Shown here piece after piece: positions 27,374-34,464 of a DNA stretch of 64,000 nucleotides (within the stretch, counting starts at the first letter, position 1; each line of letters opens with the position of its first letter). Made by a program: the position numbers and the translations under genes. The DNA comes from Sphingomonas sp. LT1P40 (GTDB taxonomy: Bacteria > Pseudomonadota > Alphaproteobacteria > Sphingomonadales > Sphingomonadaceae), in contig NZ_JAXOJT010000001.1 of the NCBI RefSeq assembly GCF_036663835.1, positions 868,001 through 932,000 of the forward strand, written 5' to 3'. The notes under the pieces are model-generated. The model worked only from the letters and a program-made list of their open reading frames with translations. It was not told where the DNA came from and searched no databases.

Positions 27374-28510
27374 TTACTCGGCGGGCTCGGCCGTCTTGGC
27401 CTTGCGGTTCTGGAAGCGTTTGCGCGCGACCAGGGCCGCAGCAGCCGCACCGAACAGCAGGACCATCGGCGGTGCCGGCACCGGCTCCGGACCGCCCGAC
27501 GAGCTGCTGGTGCCGCTCGACGTGCCGCTGGAGGTGGAGGTGCTGGACGAAGTCGACGTGCTCCACCCGCTCGACGTGCTCCATCCGCTCGACGTGGACG
27601 ACGAAACGTCGCCGGAAGAGCTGGCAGATGTCGAAGCCGAGGTTGAGCTCGACGTGGATGACGAGACGTCACCCGACGACGATGCCGAGGTCGATGACGA
27701 GACATCGCCCGAAGACGAGGCCGACGACGACACGTCGCCCGACGAGGCCGAGGAGACGTTGCCGCTCGATCCGCCCGATGCCGACGAGACGTTACCGCTG
27801 GACGACGACGAGACATCGCCTGACGAACCGCCCGAGGCCGAACTGGTCGAAGAGCCGCCGGTTGACGAGGTGCTGGTGCTCGACATGCCGCCGGTGGACG
27901 ACGACGAGCCGCCGGTCGAGGACGACACGTCGCCGCTCGATCCGCCGCTGGACGAGGTCGAACTGACGCTGCCGCTGGAAGTGGAGGAGCCGCCGGTCGA
28001 GGTGGACCCCCCCGATGTGCTGGTCGAGCCGCCGCTGGTGCTGGACGTCGACGAGATCACGATCCCGCCGCTGCCCGATCCGCTGCCGCCACCCGAACCG
28101 CCGAAAAAGCCGCCCGCGAAGAAGCCGCCGGAAAATCCGCCGCCACCACCGCCGACCATGCCACCGGCTGCTGCGGAAGCCGCACCGCCGCCACCGCCAC
28201 CGCCCATGATCGGCATTTCGCCGCTGGAACCATAGCCGGTGGGGGGCAGCGGGATCGCCGCGCCCTGAGTCGTGACGGTCAATACCTGGGGCTGGCACTG
28301 TGCCGTGGTCGTCACCGTGCGGCGCACGACGCGCTTGCGCATCGGGCGCTTGACCACCCGCTTGGTGATGACGCGCTTTTTCGCCACGCCCTGTTGCTGG
28401 GCATAGCCGCGCTCGGCGCGGGTTTCGGCGACATGCACCGCGCCGCCGCCGATAACGGCACCGCCGCACGCACATGCGCAAAGTTTAGCCAAGGCCATCT
28501 TAACCGACAT
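27374..28510 (-). CDS. Serine-rich repeat protein with PEP-CTERM-type sorting signal
   Basis: A 378-residue exported protein with distinct zones: N-terminal CACACGGAVIGGG segment (residues 11-23, signal-like), a strongly basic stretch rich in Lys/Arg/Val (about 43-65), a Gly-rich zone (about 102-148), then roughly 190 residues made almost only of Ser, Thr, Gly and Asp with eight G-[D/N]-V-S-S units. The C-terminus (PEPVPAPP, hydrophobic helix, then RKRF) has the order of a PEP-CTERM signal, which exosortase cleaves in exopolysaccharide-producing Gram-negatives. The tail after the Arg/Lys block is longer than usual. No exosortase gene is in the window. Likely a surface or matrix protein. Confidence 0.8.
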   Translation of the reverse strand: MSVKMALAKLCACACGGAVIGGGAVHVAETRAERGYAQQQGVAKKRVITKRVVKRPMRKRVVRRTVTTTAQCQPQVLTVTTQGAAIPLPPTGYGSSGEMPIMGGGGGGGAASAAAGGMVGGGGGGFSGGFFAGGFFGGSGGGSGSGSGGIVISSTSSTSGGSTSTSGGSTSTGGSSTSSGSVSSTSSSGGSSGDVSSSTGGSSSSTGGMSSTSTSSTGGSSTSSASGGSSGDVSSSSSGNVSSASGGSSGNVSSASSGDVSSSASSSGDVSSSTSASSSGDVSSSTSSSTSASTSASSSGDVSSSTSSGWSTSSGWSTSTSSSTSTSSGTSSGTSSSSGGPEPVPAPPMVLLFGAAAAALVARKRFQNRKAKTAEPAE

Positions 28511-28917
28511 GCTTTGTACTCTCTTGTCCCCAGAGACTGCCCCGATGCTGCGCGATACAGCGTCTTTGCAGGCTCAATGGCCAGAAAGTGCAGAAGAAAG
28601 TATTAAGTTCAATCGCGTTAACCATGGTTTGAAGATGGTTGGGACGATTTCACCAATCGATCGTGGACGTTACATGGTTAACGTTCCGTTGAGGGACAGT
28701 CGTGGCGTTATTCTTAACCTTTATTTACCATAATCGCCGAATCTGAATGGATCGGTTACGGGCGATTCAGCTTCGTGCAATTTCCCGCATGGCAAGAACG
28801 GCTTGGCGCAGGAATCGGCGGATTCGGACGCTTGTGGAGTGCGGCGCGCGCTCGTATAGCGCCCGCGGGCAAAAAGCGGGTTCCGACTGGCAATCGTAAC
28901 CCGGTGTGGAGAGTGGC
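28511..28917. other. 407-bp divergent intergenic region, AT-richer, regulatory
   Basis: This region separates the PEP-CTERM gene (minus) and dksA (plus) and must hold both promoters. It is much less GC-rich than its flanks between 28590 and 28740 and contains three TTAA-N7-TTRM-like elements (listed separately). A 74-codon open frame in its first half lacks family features or composition typical of real genes here. No RNA gene was recognised. Confidence 0.6.
28618..28728. promoter_or_regulatory. Three near-consensus CtrA-type sites (TTAA-N7-TTAA)
   Basis: Three elements keep the exact CtrA spacing with one mismatch each in the second half: TTAA-N7-TTGA at 28618-28632, TTAA-N7-TTGA at 28678-28692 and TTAA-N7-TTAC at 28714-28728. 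The first and third also contain the TTAACC extension seen in Caulobacter sites. They lie 108-218 bases upstream of the PEP-CTERM gene and 190-300 bases upstream of dksA. A CtrA-degradation factor (RcdA homologue) is encoded 2 kb away, so the CtrA pathway is likely present. Binding is not demonstrated. Confidence 0.42.
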
Positions 28918-29382
28918 ATGGCGACCGTTTACGACCATCGTGACGAACCCGAAGGAGTGCCAGTGGCTGCGAATGACCTTCCCGACGGTTATCGCCCCGG
29001 CGCCGACGAACCATTTATGAACCCGCGACAATTGCAGTATTTCCGTGAGAAACTGCTGGCGTGGAAAGACGCGATTCATCGTGAGGCGGCGGGGACGCTG
29101 TCGCAGTTGCAAGTCGATTCGCTGCGCGAAGCCGATTTGACGGATCGCGCATCGAGCGAGACCGACTGGTCGATCGAACTGCGCACCCGTGACCGTCAAC
29201 GCAAGCTGATCGCCAAGATCGACGCGGCGATGCGCCGGATCGACGACGGCGAATATGGCTTTTGCGAGGTTTCGGGGGAGCCGATCAGCCTAGGCCGGCT
29301 GGAGGCACGTCCGATCGCCACGATGACGGTCGAGGCGCAGGAGCGGCACGAGCGCAACGAGAAGGTTTCGCGCGACGAATAG
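28918..29382 (+). CDS. dksA: DksA-family RNA polymerase-binding protein, zinc-cysteine-poor
   Basis: A 154-residue DksA-type regulator that enters the RNA polymerase secondary channel and, with ppGpp, tunes rRNA and amino-acid promoters. The coiled-coil part (about 40-105; FREKLLAWKDAIHREAA) and the C-terminal globule (GEYGFCEVSGEPISLGRLEA) are clear, and the coiled-coil tip carries the DLTDRASSETDWS segment. Only one of the four zinc-finger cysteines of E. coli DksA remains, as in many alphaproteobacterial DksA proteins, so zinc binding is not expected. GGAGAG precedes ATG 28918. The upstream region is shared with the divergent PEP-CTERM gene. Confidence 0.92.
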   Translation: MATVYDHRDEPEGVPVAANDLPDGYRPGADEPFMNPRQLQYFREKLLAWKDAIHREAAGTLSQLQVDSLREADLTDRASSETDWSIELRTRDRQRKLIAKIDAAMRRIDDGEYGFCEVSGEPISLGRLEARPIATMTVEAQERHERNEKVSRDE

Positions 29383-29477
29383 CGCCAAATCGGACGCGAA
29401 ACGATTTAGCCCGGTTAACGCTTTAGATAGTCATTGCTGTTCTAATCGCGCGCAGAAGTGAATTGCACGAGCGCCGG

Positions 29478-29846
29478 ATGGACCAGTTTTCGACCGATCC
29501 CCTGCACGCCAGTCTCAGCGATGACGCCGCGTTTCAGCGGTCGGGGTCGCGTGACAGTTTGCTGCTGTCCGCAATGCTGCGGATGGCGGGCAGCCCCGAT
29601 GTGACGGTGCGAGTTCGCAATCTTTCCTCAGGCGGCCTGATGGCCGAATATGCGCAGCCTGTCGTACAGGGTGCGCCGGTCGAGGTCGATGTGCGCGGCG
29701 TGGGCTGGATCAACGGCCGCATCGCTTGGGCCGCGGAAGGCCGAATCGGGATCGCGTTCGAACGCGAGATCGATCCGATGGCCGCACGAAAGCCCGTGGG
29801 TGCGACGCGACCGACATCATATAAACCGGTCAAACGCGCCCTTTAA
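29478..29846 (+). CDS. PilZ domain protein
   Basis: A 122-residue protein with a C-terminal PilZ-like barrel: the (D/N)xSxxG element is VRNLSSGGLMAEYA and the end of the domain is GRIGIAFEREID. PilZ proteins bind cyclic di-GMP and alter motility, adhesion or polysaccharide production. The Arg-rich N-terminal half of the binding motif (RxxxR) is not obvious here, so c-di-GMP binding is uncertain. I chose ATG 29478; a TTG at 29463 is an alternative. It follows dksA by 95 bp. Confidence 0.75.
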   Translation: MDQFSTDPLHASLSDDAAFQRSGSRDSLLLSAMLRMAGSPDVTVRVRNLSSGGLMAEYAQPVVQGAPVEVDVRGVGWINGRIAWAAEGRIGIAFEREIDPMAARKPVGATRPTSYKPVKRAL

Positions 29847-29971
29847 GGGCCGTCGTTTACGCGCCGTCTGGTCACTATGATTTCAGAAAGCGATGCGCGC
29901 GATCCGTGCCGGTCGCGCGGGTGGCGCCACCCCGGCCGAGAGCCAGGGCGACACCAGGTACACGCGCTTTA

Positions 29972-30127
29972 CTATTGAAGCGCGATTTCCTCCTTTACGC
30001 GGAGCTTCCGACGCTTCAGGTCGCCGATGACGACCGGATCGGGTAGAGGCCGTTGCGACTCGGCACTGATCTTCTGATCCAGTGTCGCGTGCTTGGCCAC
30101 AAGTGCCGACAGATGCGCATTCTGCAT
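29972..30127 (-). CDS. DUF465 (YdcH-type) small protein
   Basis: A 51-residue helical-hairpin protein, beginning MQNAHLSALVAKHATLDQKI and ending LKRRKLRVKEEIALQ. This is the DUF465 pattern: a first helix with an H-x3-L-x6-H spacing, a Pro-containing turn and a basic second helix with LKRRKLxxKEEI. The function is unknown. GGAGGA lies eight bases upstream of the ATG at 30127 on the minus strand. A second DUF465 gene starts 137 bp away on the opposite strand. Confidence 0.82.
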   Translation of the reverse strand: MQNAHLSALVAKHATLDQKISAESQRPLPDPVVIGDLKRRKLRVKEEIALQ

Positions 30128-30264
30128 GGAAGCAATCCTCCTTCGTGGGTTGGGGGATGCGAAGTAAATCACGATTCGCGGGGCTTGTCGCCCCTTGCGA
30201 ATCGGCCATTCGACAAGGCAACATCGTTCTGCGACGGGCCGATTCCGGGGGTAATGAGGGGGTG

Positions 30265-30462
30265 ATGGACGAAACCGAGATTCTACGCCGGCTGGAATTG
30301 TTGCGCGTGGATCATCGTGACCTGGATGCCGCGATCGATGCGTTGGCGATGGCGGGCGCGCCGGACCAGCTGCAGATCGCCCGACTGAAAAAACGCAAGC
30401 TGCGGCTGCGCGACGAGATCGCCATGCTGGAGGATCAGCTGATCCCCGATATCATCGCGTAG
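30265..30462 (+). CDS. DUF465 small protein, second copy
   Basis: A 65-residue protein: MDETEILRRLELLRVDHRDL, then LKKRKLRLRDEIAMLEDQLI. The second helix closely resembles that of the divergent 51-residue neighbour (LKRRKLRVKEEI), so the two are paralogues. The ribosome-binding site GAGGGGG precedes ATG 30265. The family is short, helical and probably oligomeric, with unknown role. It lies upstream of the rcdA homologue in the same orientation with an 81-bp gap that contains a TTAACGGAATG element. Confidence 0.82.
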   Translation: MDETEILRRLELLRVDHRDLDAAIDALAMAGAPDQLQIARLKKRKLRLRDEIAMLEDQLIPDIIA

Positions 30463-30543
30463 CTGGGGTCGGTCCGCTTTGGGACAAATGGCGTGTGCGA
30501 TTGGCTATTTCGTTAACGGAATGTTTCTGACACCTTCATCGTC

Positions 30544-31008
30544 ATGACAGGGGATGTGGGGACATCGCGGATCCATCGCAGGTTGATCGACTCGCTTTAT
30601 ACCGAGTCGATGCTGCTGGCGGATGAGGCGCGCGGCTATTTCGATGAGATGGGGCGCGACGAGCGCAATTCGCTCGATGCGATGACGCGAGTCGTCTTCT
30701 CGTGCGAGTCGCTGAAGGTGACGACCCGGTTGATGCACGTCATCGCGTGGCTGCTGACGCAACGCGCGGTCGATGCGGGAGAGATCGCGGCGCGCGACGC
30801 GCTCGATCCGTCGCGGCGGCTGGGCACAGCACCCGCGACCGATGACGCGGCATTCGATTCGATGCCGATGGCGGCACAGGGCCTGATCGCGGCGAGCCAG
30901 GATCTGTATCGCCGGGTCGCGCGGATCGATTCGGCGCAGGACGACGAGGTGCTCGTGCAAATGAGCCCGGTCAGGTCGATGCAGGATCGTCTGGCACTCG
31001 CCTTTTAG
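30544..31008 (+). CDS. rcdA: RcdA homologue (DUF1465), adaptor for CtrA proteolysis
   Basis: A 154-residue helical protein. The segment SLYTESMLLADEARGYFDE near the start, SLKVTTRLMHVIAWLL in the middle and a long polar tail are characteristic of DUF1465, the family of Caulobacter RcdA. RcdA binds CpdR-primed ClpXP and delivers cargo that includes the cell-cycle regulator CtrA, at the pole. The C-terminal tail (MQDRLALAF, ending in hydrophobic residues) may itself be a ClpX tag. A GTTAAC element lies 33 bases upstream. Its stop overlaps the convergent monooxygenase gene by 4 bp. Confidence 0.85.
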   Translation: MTGDVGTSRIHRRLIDSLYTESMLLADEARGYFDEMGRDERNSLDAMTRVVFSCESLKVTTRLMHVIAWLLTQRAVDAGEIAARDALDPSRRLGTAPATDDAAFDSMPMAAQGLIAASQDLYRRVARIDSAQDDEVLVQMSPVRSMQDRLALAF

Positions 31009-31991
31009 GACGCGCTCCAGCCACCCTGCGACAGCGCACCGATCCGCTCTCGCGCTTCACGATATTCACGGTCGAGCCGATCGACGAATTCGGCGACCGG
31101 CATCACGGACTTGATTGCGCCGATGCCTTGACCCGAACCCCAGATATCGCGCCAGGCTTTGACCTTCGTATTGCCGCCCGAGCCGAAATTCATCGTGCTG
31201 GGGTCGCTGACCGGCAGATTGTCGGGGTCGAGCCCTGCTGCCACGATCGAGCCGCGCAAATAATTGCCGTGAACCCCGGTGAAGAGGTTGGTATAAACGA
31301 TATCGGCCGCACTGCTGCCGACGATCCCGTCCTTGTAGTTTTGCTCGGCATTGGCCTCTGTCGTGGCGATGAAGGGTGAGCCGATATAGCCGAGATCGGC
31401 GCCCATCGCCTGTGCCGCGAGCACCGCGCCGCCGGTGGCGATCGATCCGGACAGGATGATCGGCCCGTCGAACCAGGCGCGCGTTTCCTGCACGAAGGCG
31501 AATGGGCTGAGTACGCCGGCATGGCCGCCCGCGCCGGTGCAGACGAGGATCAGGCCGTCCGCGCTCTTCTCCACTGCCTTGTGTGCGAAGCGGTCGTTGA
31601 TGACGTCGTGGAGCGCGATGCCGCCCCATGAATGCACCGCCTGATTGACCGCCTCCTGCGCGCCCAGCGAGGTGATGACGATCGGCACCTGCCATTTGGC
31701 GCAGGTCGCGAGGTCCGCCTCAAGCCGGTCATTCGAGCGGTGGACGATCTGGTTGACGGCGTAGGGCGCGGCGGGGCGGTCGGGATTGTCGCGGTTCCAC
31801 GCCGCCAGCTCCTCGGTAATGCGGTGCAGCCATTCGTCGAGCTGGCTCTGCGGTCGTGCGTTCAGCGCCGGGAAGGAGCCGACGATCCCCGCCTTGCACT
31901 GGGCGATGACCAGCTCGACGCCGGAGACGATGAAAAGCGGCGATCCGATGACCGGAAGGCGAAGGCGATTGAAGAGTGCGGGTAGGGCCAT
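31005..31991 (-). CDS. Nitronate monooxygenase family protein
   Basis: A 328-residue FMN-dependent TIM-barrel enzyme of the 2-nitropropane dioxygenase/nitronate monooxygenase family. Visible are RLRLPVIGSPLFIVSGVEL at the N-terminus, ILVCTGAGGHAGVLSPFAF (the HAG element near the flavin) and LSGSIATGGAVLAAQAMGAD (phosphate-binding region). Such enzymes oxidise nitronates or act as other flavin oxidoreductases; the substrate here is unknown. ATG 31991 (MALPALFNRLRLP) matches the family start better than 32063. Confidence 0.88.
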   Translation of the reverse strand: MALPALFNRLRLPVIGSPLFIVSGVELVIAQCKAGIVGSFPALNARPQSQLDEWLHRITEELAAWNRDNPDRPAAPYAVNQIVHRSNDRLEADLATCAKWQVPIVITSLGAQEAVNQAVHSWGGIALHDVINDRFAHKAVEKSADGLILVCTGAGGHAGVLSPFAFVQETRAWFDGPIILSGSIATGGAVLAAQAMGADLGYIGSPFIATTEANAEQNYKDGIVGSSAADIVYTNLFTGVHGNYLRGSIVAAGLDPDNLPVSDPSTMNFGSGGNTKVKAWRDIWGSGQGIGAIKSVMPVAEFVDRLDREYREARERIGALSQGGWSAS

Positions 31992-32059
31992 ACCCGTTTC
32001 ATAACCGAACTGAATTGCCTGTCCAGCAGTGCCGGTCGTTGCCGTACCTGAAATTCGAA

Positions 32060-32584
32060 TCAATCGATGCGGATCAGGCCGGTGCGAAATCGGCGCTGGC
32101 GATCGGCGTAATTCTGTGCGGACAGCAGCAATGCGGCGCGCGTCGTGTCGTCAAGCGTGCGGATCGCGCGCGCGGGGCTGCCGACGATCAGGCTGCCGGG
32201 CGGAAAGACCTTGCCCTCCGTCACCAATGCCCCCGCGCCGATCAGGCAATCGTCGCCAATTTCGGCGCGGTTGAGGACGATCGCGCCCATGCCGACGAGC
32301 ACGCGATTGCCGATCGTACAGCCATGCAGGATGGCATGATGGCCGATCGTGCAATCCTGTCCGATCGTCAGCGGCGCGCCGGGGTCGGAGTGGAGCATTG
32401 CCCCCTCCTGAACATTGCTGCGTTCGCCGACGACGATCGGGGTGTTGTCGGCGCGGATGACGGCGCCGAACCAGATGCTCGCTCCGGCGGCGAGATGAAC
32501 GTCGCCGATCACGTCGGCGCTGGGCGCGATCCAGGCGTCGGGATCGATGGCCGGGGCAACGCCCTCGAACGAATAGACCGCCAT
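32060..32584 (-). CDS. Gamma-class carbonic anhydrase family protein
   Basis: A 174-residue left-handed beta-helix protein (hexapeptide repeats throughout, such as IGQDCTIGHHAILHGCTIGN) of the YrdA/gamma-carbonic anhydrase type. Three zinc-type histidines are present in MLHSD and GHHAILHG, as needed for a trimer with interfacial metal sites. Many relatives have low or no carbonic anhydrase activity, so the enzyme role is likely rather than certain. The start at 32584 (MAVYSFEGVAPAID) fits the family. It lies behind the divergent small membrane protein gene. Confidence 0.88.
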   Translation of the reverse strand: MAVYSFEGVAPAIDPDAWIAPSADVIGDVHLAAGASIWFGAVIRADNTPIVVGERSNVQEGAMLHSDPGAPLTIGQDCTIGHHAILHGCTIGNRVLVGMGAIVLNRAEIGDDCLIGAGALVTEGKVFPPGSLIVGSPARAIRTLDDTTRAALLLSAQNYADRQRRFRTGLIRID

Positions 32585-32683
32585 GTTTCCCCCATGATTT
32601 TCGTTACGGGGCGGAACGTCCCGCCTTCTCAACCGTATATCCGACAGACTCGGCAGTGCCGAGGCGTTTTCGGGAGACGGCAC

Positions 32684-32956
32684 GTGATCAACCTTATCAT
32701 TCTTCTCATCGTCGGTGGTGTACTCGGCTGGCTCGCCAGCATCGTCATGCGCACCGATGCCCAGCAGGGCATTTTCCTCAATATCGTGGTCGGCATTGTC
32801 GGCGCGTTGCTTGCAGGCCTGCTGATTGCCCCGCTGATCGGCGGCGGCACGATTACCCAAGGTTCGTTCAGCGCGATGTCGCTGCTGGTTTCGTTCCTGG
32901 GTGCAGTCGTTCTGCTTGCGATCGTCAATCTGGTGCGCCGCGGTTCGGTGCGCTGA
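32684..32956 (+). CDS. GlsB/YeaQ/YmgE family small membrane protein
   Basis: A 90-residue protein with three predicted membrane helices and conserved glycines (IVGGVLGWLAS at residues 9-19, NIVVGIVGALLAGLLI, then FLGAVVLLAIVNLVRRGS). This matches the transglycosylase-associated GlsB/YeaQ/YmgE family, which is linked to general stress and is of unclear function. The start is GTG at 32684 with GGGAGAC before it. A UUCG-loop terminator follows 29 bp after the stop. Confidence 0.88.
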   Translation: MINLIILLIVGGVLGWLASIVMRTDAQQGIFLNIVVGIVGALLAGLLIAPLIGGGTITQGSFSAMSLLVSFLGAVVLLAIVNLVRRGSVR

Positions 32957-32985
32957 ACGATCTATAACCATCCCAAGCAAACTAA

Positions 32986-33010
32986 GGGCGGCTTCGGCCG
33001 CCCTTTTTTT
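32986..33010 (+). terminator. Rho-independent terminator with TTCG loop
   Basis: GGGCGGC and GCCGCCC form a 7-bp stem with the very stable TTCG loop, followed by TTTTTTT. It terminates the GlsB-like gene and, being near-symmetric, sits directly at the end of the convergent small membrane protein gene (33012). Confidence 0.92.
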
Positions 33011-33011
33011 G

Positions 33012-33236
33012 TCAGGGCGCGACGAGGTGTGGAATGCCCGGCACATGGATACCGAGTGCGATCGCAAGGGCCACTGCCCCGAACAGGATCGCCAGTATCG
33101 ACGACATCGAAAACAGTCCCCAGCCGACAGCGACCACCATCGTGGGATTGGGCCGCGACTGACGACGGTTCTGTTCGGCTGACAGCAAGACGAAACCGGC
33201 AAGCAGGCCGTACATGAATACTGAAAATTCGATCAT
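33012..33236 (-). CDS. Small two-helix membrane protein, unknown
   Basis: A 74-residue protein with two hydrophobic helices (about residues 2-19 and 36-64: VAVGWGLFSMSSILAILFGA), joined by a polar loop with AEQNRRQSRPN. No family recognised. The start MIEFSVFMYG at 33236 is chosen over 33269 because the extra residues are polar and not conserved-looking; both are possible. It converges with the GlsB-like gene and ends at the shared terminator. Confidence 0.55.
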   Translation of the reverse strand: MIEFSVFMYGLLAGFVLLSAEQNRRQSRPNPTMVVAVGWGLFSMSSILAILFGAVALAIALGIHVPGIPHLVAP

Positions 33237-33437
33237 TCTATATCCCCGCCCCCAGGAACTGACGATCACGCTAAGGCCGAATGGTTAACGCTTCAATGCA
33301 CACGCCGGGATTTTTGCCGCAGTGCAGCGTGAATTTTGCTCGGCTTGTCGATCTGCCCGAGAAGCCGCGCGTTGCTTGACCCGCTGGCACCGCCGCGCCT
33401 ATCGCCACGGCGACAAGCGGAGGAGAGAATCGCGGCG

Positions 33438-34145
33438 ATGAAAAAGCTCTATCCCAATGCCGAGGCCGCCCTCGAAGGTCTGCTGCACGACGGCATGACG
33501 ATCTGCGCCGGGGGGTTCGGCCTGTGTGGCATTCCCGAGCGACTGATCGATGCGATCCAGGCGGCGGGCACCACCGGCCTGACCATCGCCAGCAATAATG
33601 CCGGGATCGATGGCGAGGGGCTGGGCAAGTTGCTGCGCAGCCGTCAGGTCAAGAAGATGATCTCGTCCTATGTCGGCGAGAACAAGGAGTTCGAGCGGCA
33701 ATATCTGAGCGGCGAGCTGGAGGTCGAGTTCTGCCCGCAAGGCACGCTGGCCGAGCGCTGCCGCGCGGGCGGGGCGGGGATTCCGGGCTTTTACACCCGC
33801 ACCGGCGTCGGCACGAAAGTGGCCGAGGGCAAGGAAAGCAAGATTTTCGACGGCGAGGAGTTCATCCTGGAGCGCGGCATCCGCGCCGATCTGGCGATCA
33901 TCAAGGGGTGGAAGGCCGATGAGAGCGGCAATTTGATCTTTCGTAAAACCGCGCGCAATTTCAACCAGCCGATGGCGACCGCCGCGAACATCTGCGTCGC
34001 CGAGGTCGAGGAAGTGGTACCGGTCGGCAGCCTCGACCCCGATACGATCCATTTGCCCGGCATCTATGTGAAGCGGATGATTATCGGCGCGCCATACGAC
34101 AAGAAGATCGAGTTCCGTACCGTCCGGATCCGCGAGGGTGCTTGA
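33438..34145 (+). CDS. scoA: 3-oxoacid CoA-transferase subunit A
   Basis: A 235-residue alpha subunit of the SCOT/acetoacetyl-CoA transferase family, which moves CoA from succinyl-CoA to acetoacetate or another 3-oxoacid, for ketone body or polyhydroxybutyrate use. The opening [20 protein letters not shown] and [12 protein letters not shown] are typical of family I CoA-transferases. The start at 33438 matches the family. The B subunit gene follows, but only after a DUF5076 gene and a phosphatase-like gene have intervened. The preference for acetoacetate over adipate-type 3-oxoacids is not shown. Confidence 0.92.
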   Translation: MKKLYPNAEAALEGLLHDGMTICAGGFGLCGIPERLIDAIQAAGTTGLTIASNNAGIDGEGLGKLLRSRQVKKMISSYVGENKEFERQYLSGELEVEFCPQGTLAERCRAGGAGIPGFYTRTGVGTKVAEGKESKIFDGEEFILERGIRADLAIIKGWKADESGNLIFRKTARNFNQPMATAANICVAEVEEVVPVGSLDPDTIHLPGIYVKRMIIGAPYDKKIEFRTVRIREGA

Positions 34146-34155
34146 GGAGCGTTCG

Positions 34156-34464
34156 ATGAGCCTGCCGCATGAAATCAAGCTCGACCCCAAATTATTGCAG
34201 GGCGATGCGCGCGAAATCGCGCGACTGTGGGTAACGCATCGCGGTCCGGCGACGGTGTTCCTCGCCCCGGGTCATTTGGCGGACCCGGCGATGTTCGGCA
34301 TGTTGCTGGTCGATACCGCGCGCCACGCGGCACGCGCCTATGCCCAGGCGCTTGGGCTGAGCGAGGAAGAGGCGTTGCAACGATTGTTGCTGGGGTTCGA
34401 TGCGGAACGGGGCACGCCCACCAGCGCGCTGTCCACGCCCGACGATCGCAAGGATCGGCACTGA
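34156..34464 (+). CDS. DUF5076 family protein
   Basis: A 102-residue soluble protein of a family found next to metabolic genes in sphingomonads (HEIKLDPKLLQGDAREIARLW, then APGHLADPAMFGMLLVDTARH). No catalytic motif is seen. It starts 10 bp after scoA ends, and its stop overlaps the start of the next gene (ATGA-type, TGATG), so it is translated in a run with scoA and the phosphatase-like gene. Confidence 0.72.
   Translation: MSLPHEIKLDPKLLQGDAREIARLWVTHRGPATVFLAPGHLADPAMFGMLLVDTARHAARAYAQALGLSEEEALQRLLLGFDAERGTPTSALSTPDDRKDRH

Noticed and set aside
27396..28235. Long open frame opposite the PEP-CTERM gene, encoding an acidic Asp/Glu/Pro-rich protein
   Set aside because: It is the antisense shadow of the Ser/Gly repeat region. 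Low-complexity GC-rich codons leave both strands open. There is no ribosome-binding site or family feature.
28509..28733. Possible 74-residue gene in the divergent intergenic region
   Set aside because: It overlaps the PEP-CTERM start, has no ribosome-binding site or family feature, and covers the promoter-like AT-rich DNA.
30053..30265. Plus-strand open frames between the two DUF465 genes
   Set aside because: They cover the divergent promoter region and the antisense of the 51-residue DUF465 gene. No ribosome-binding site was seen.
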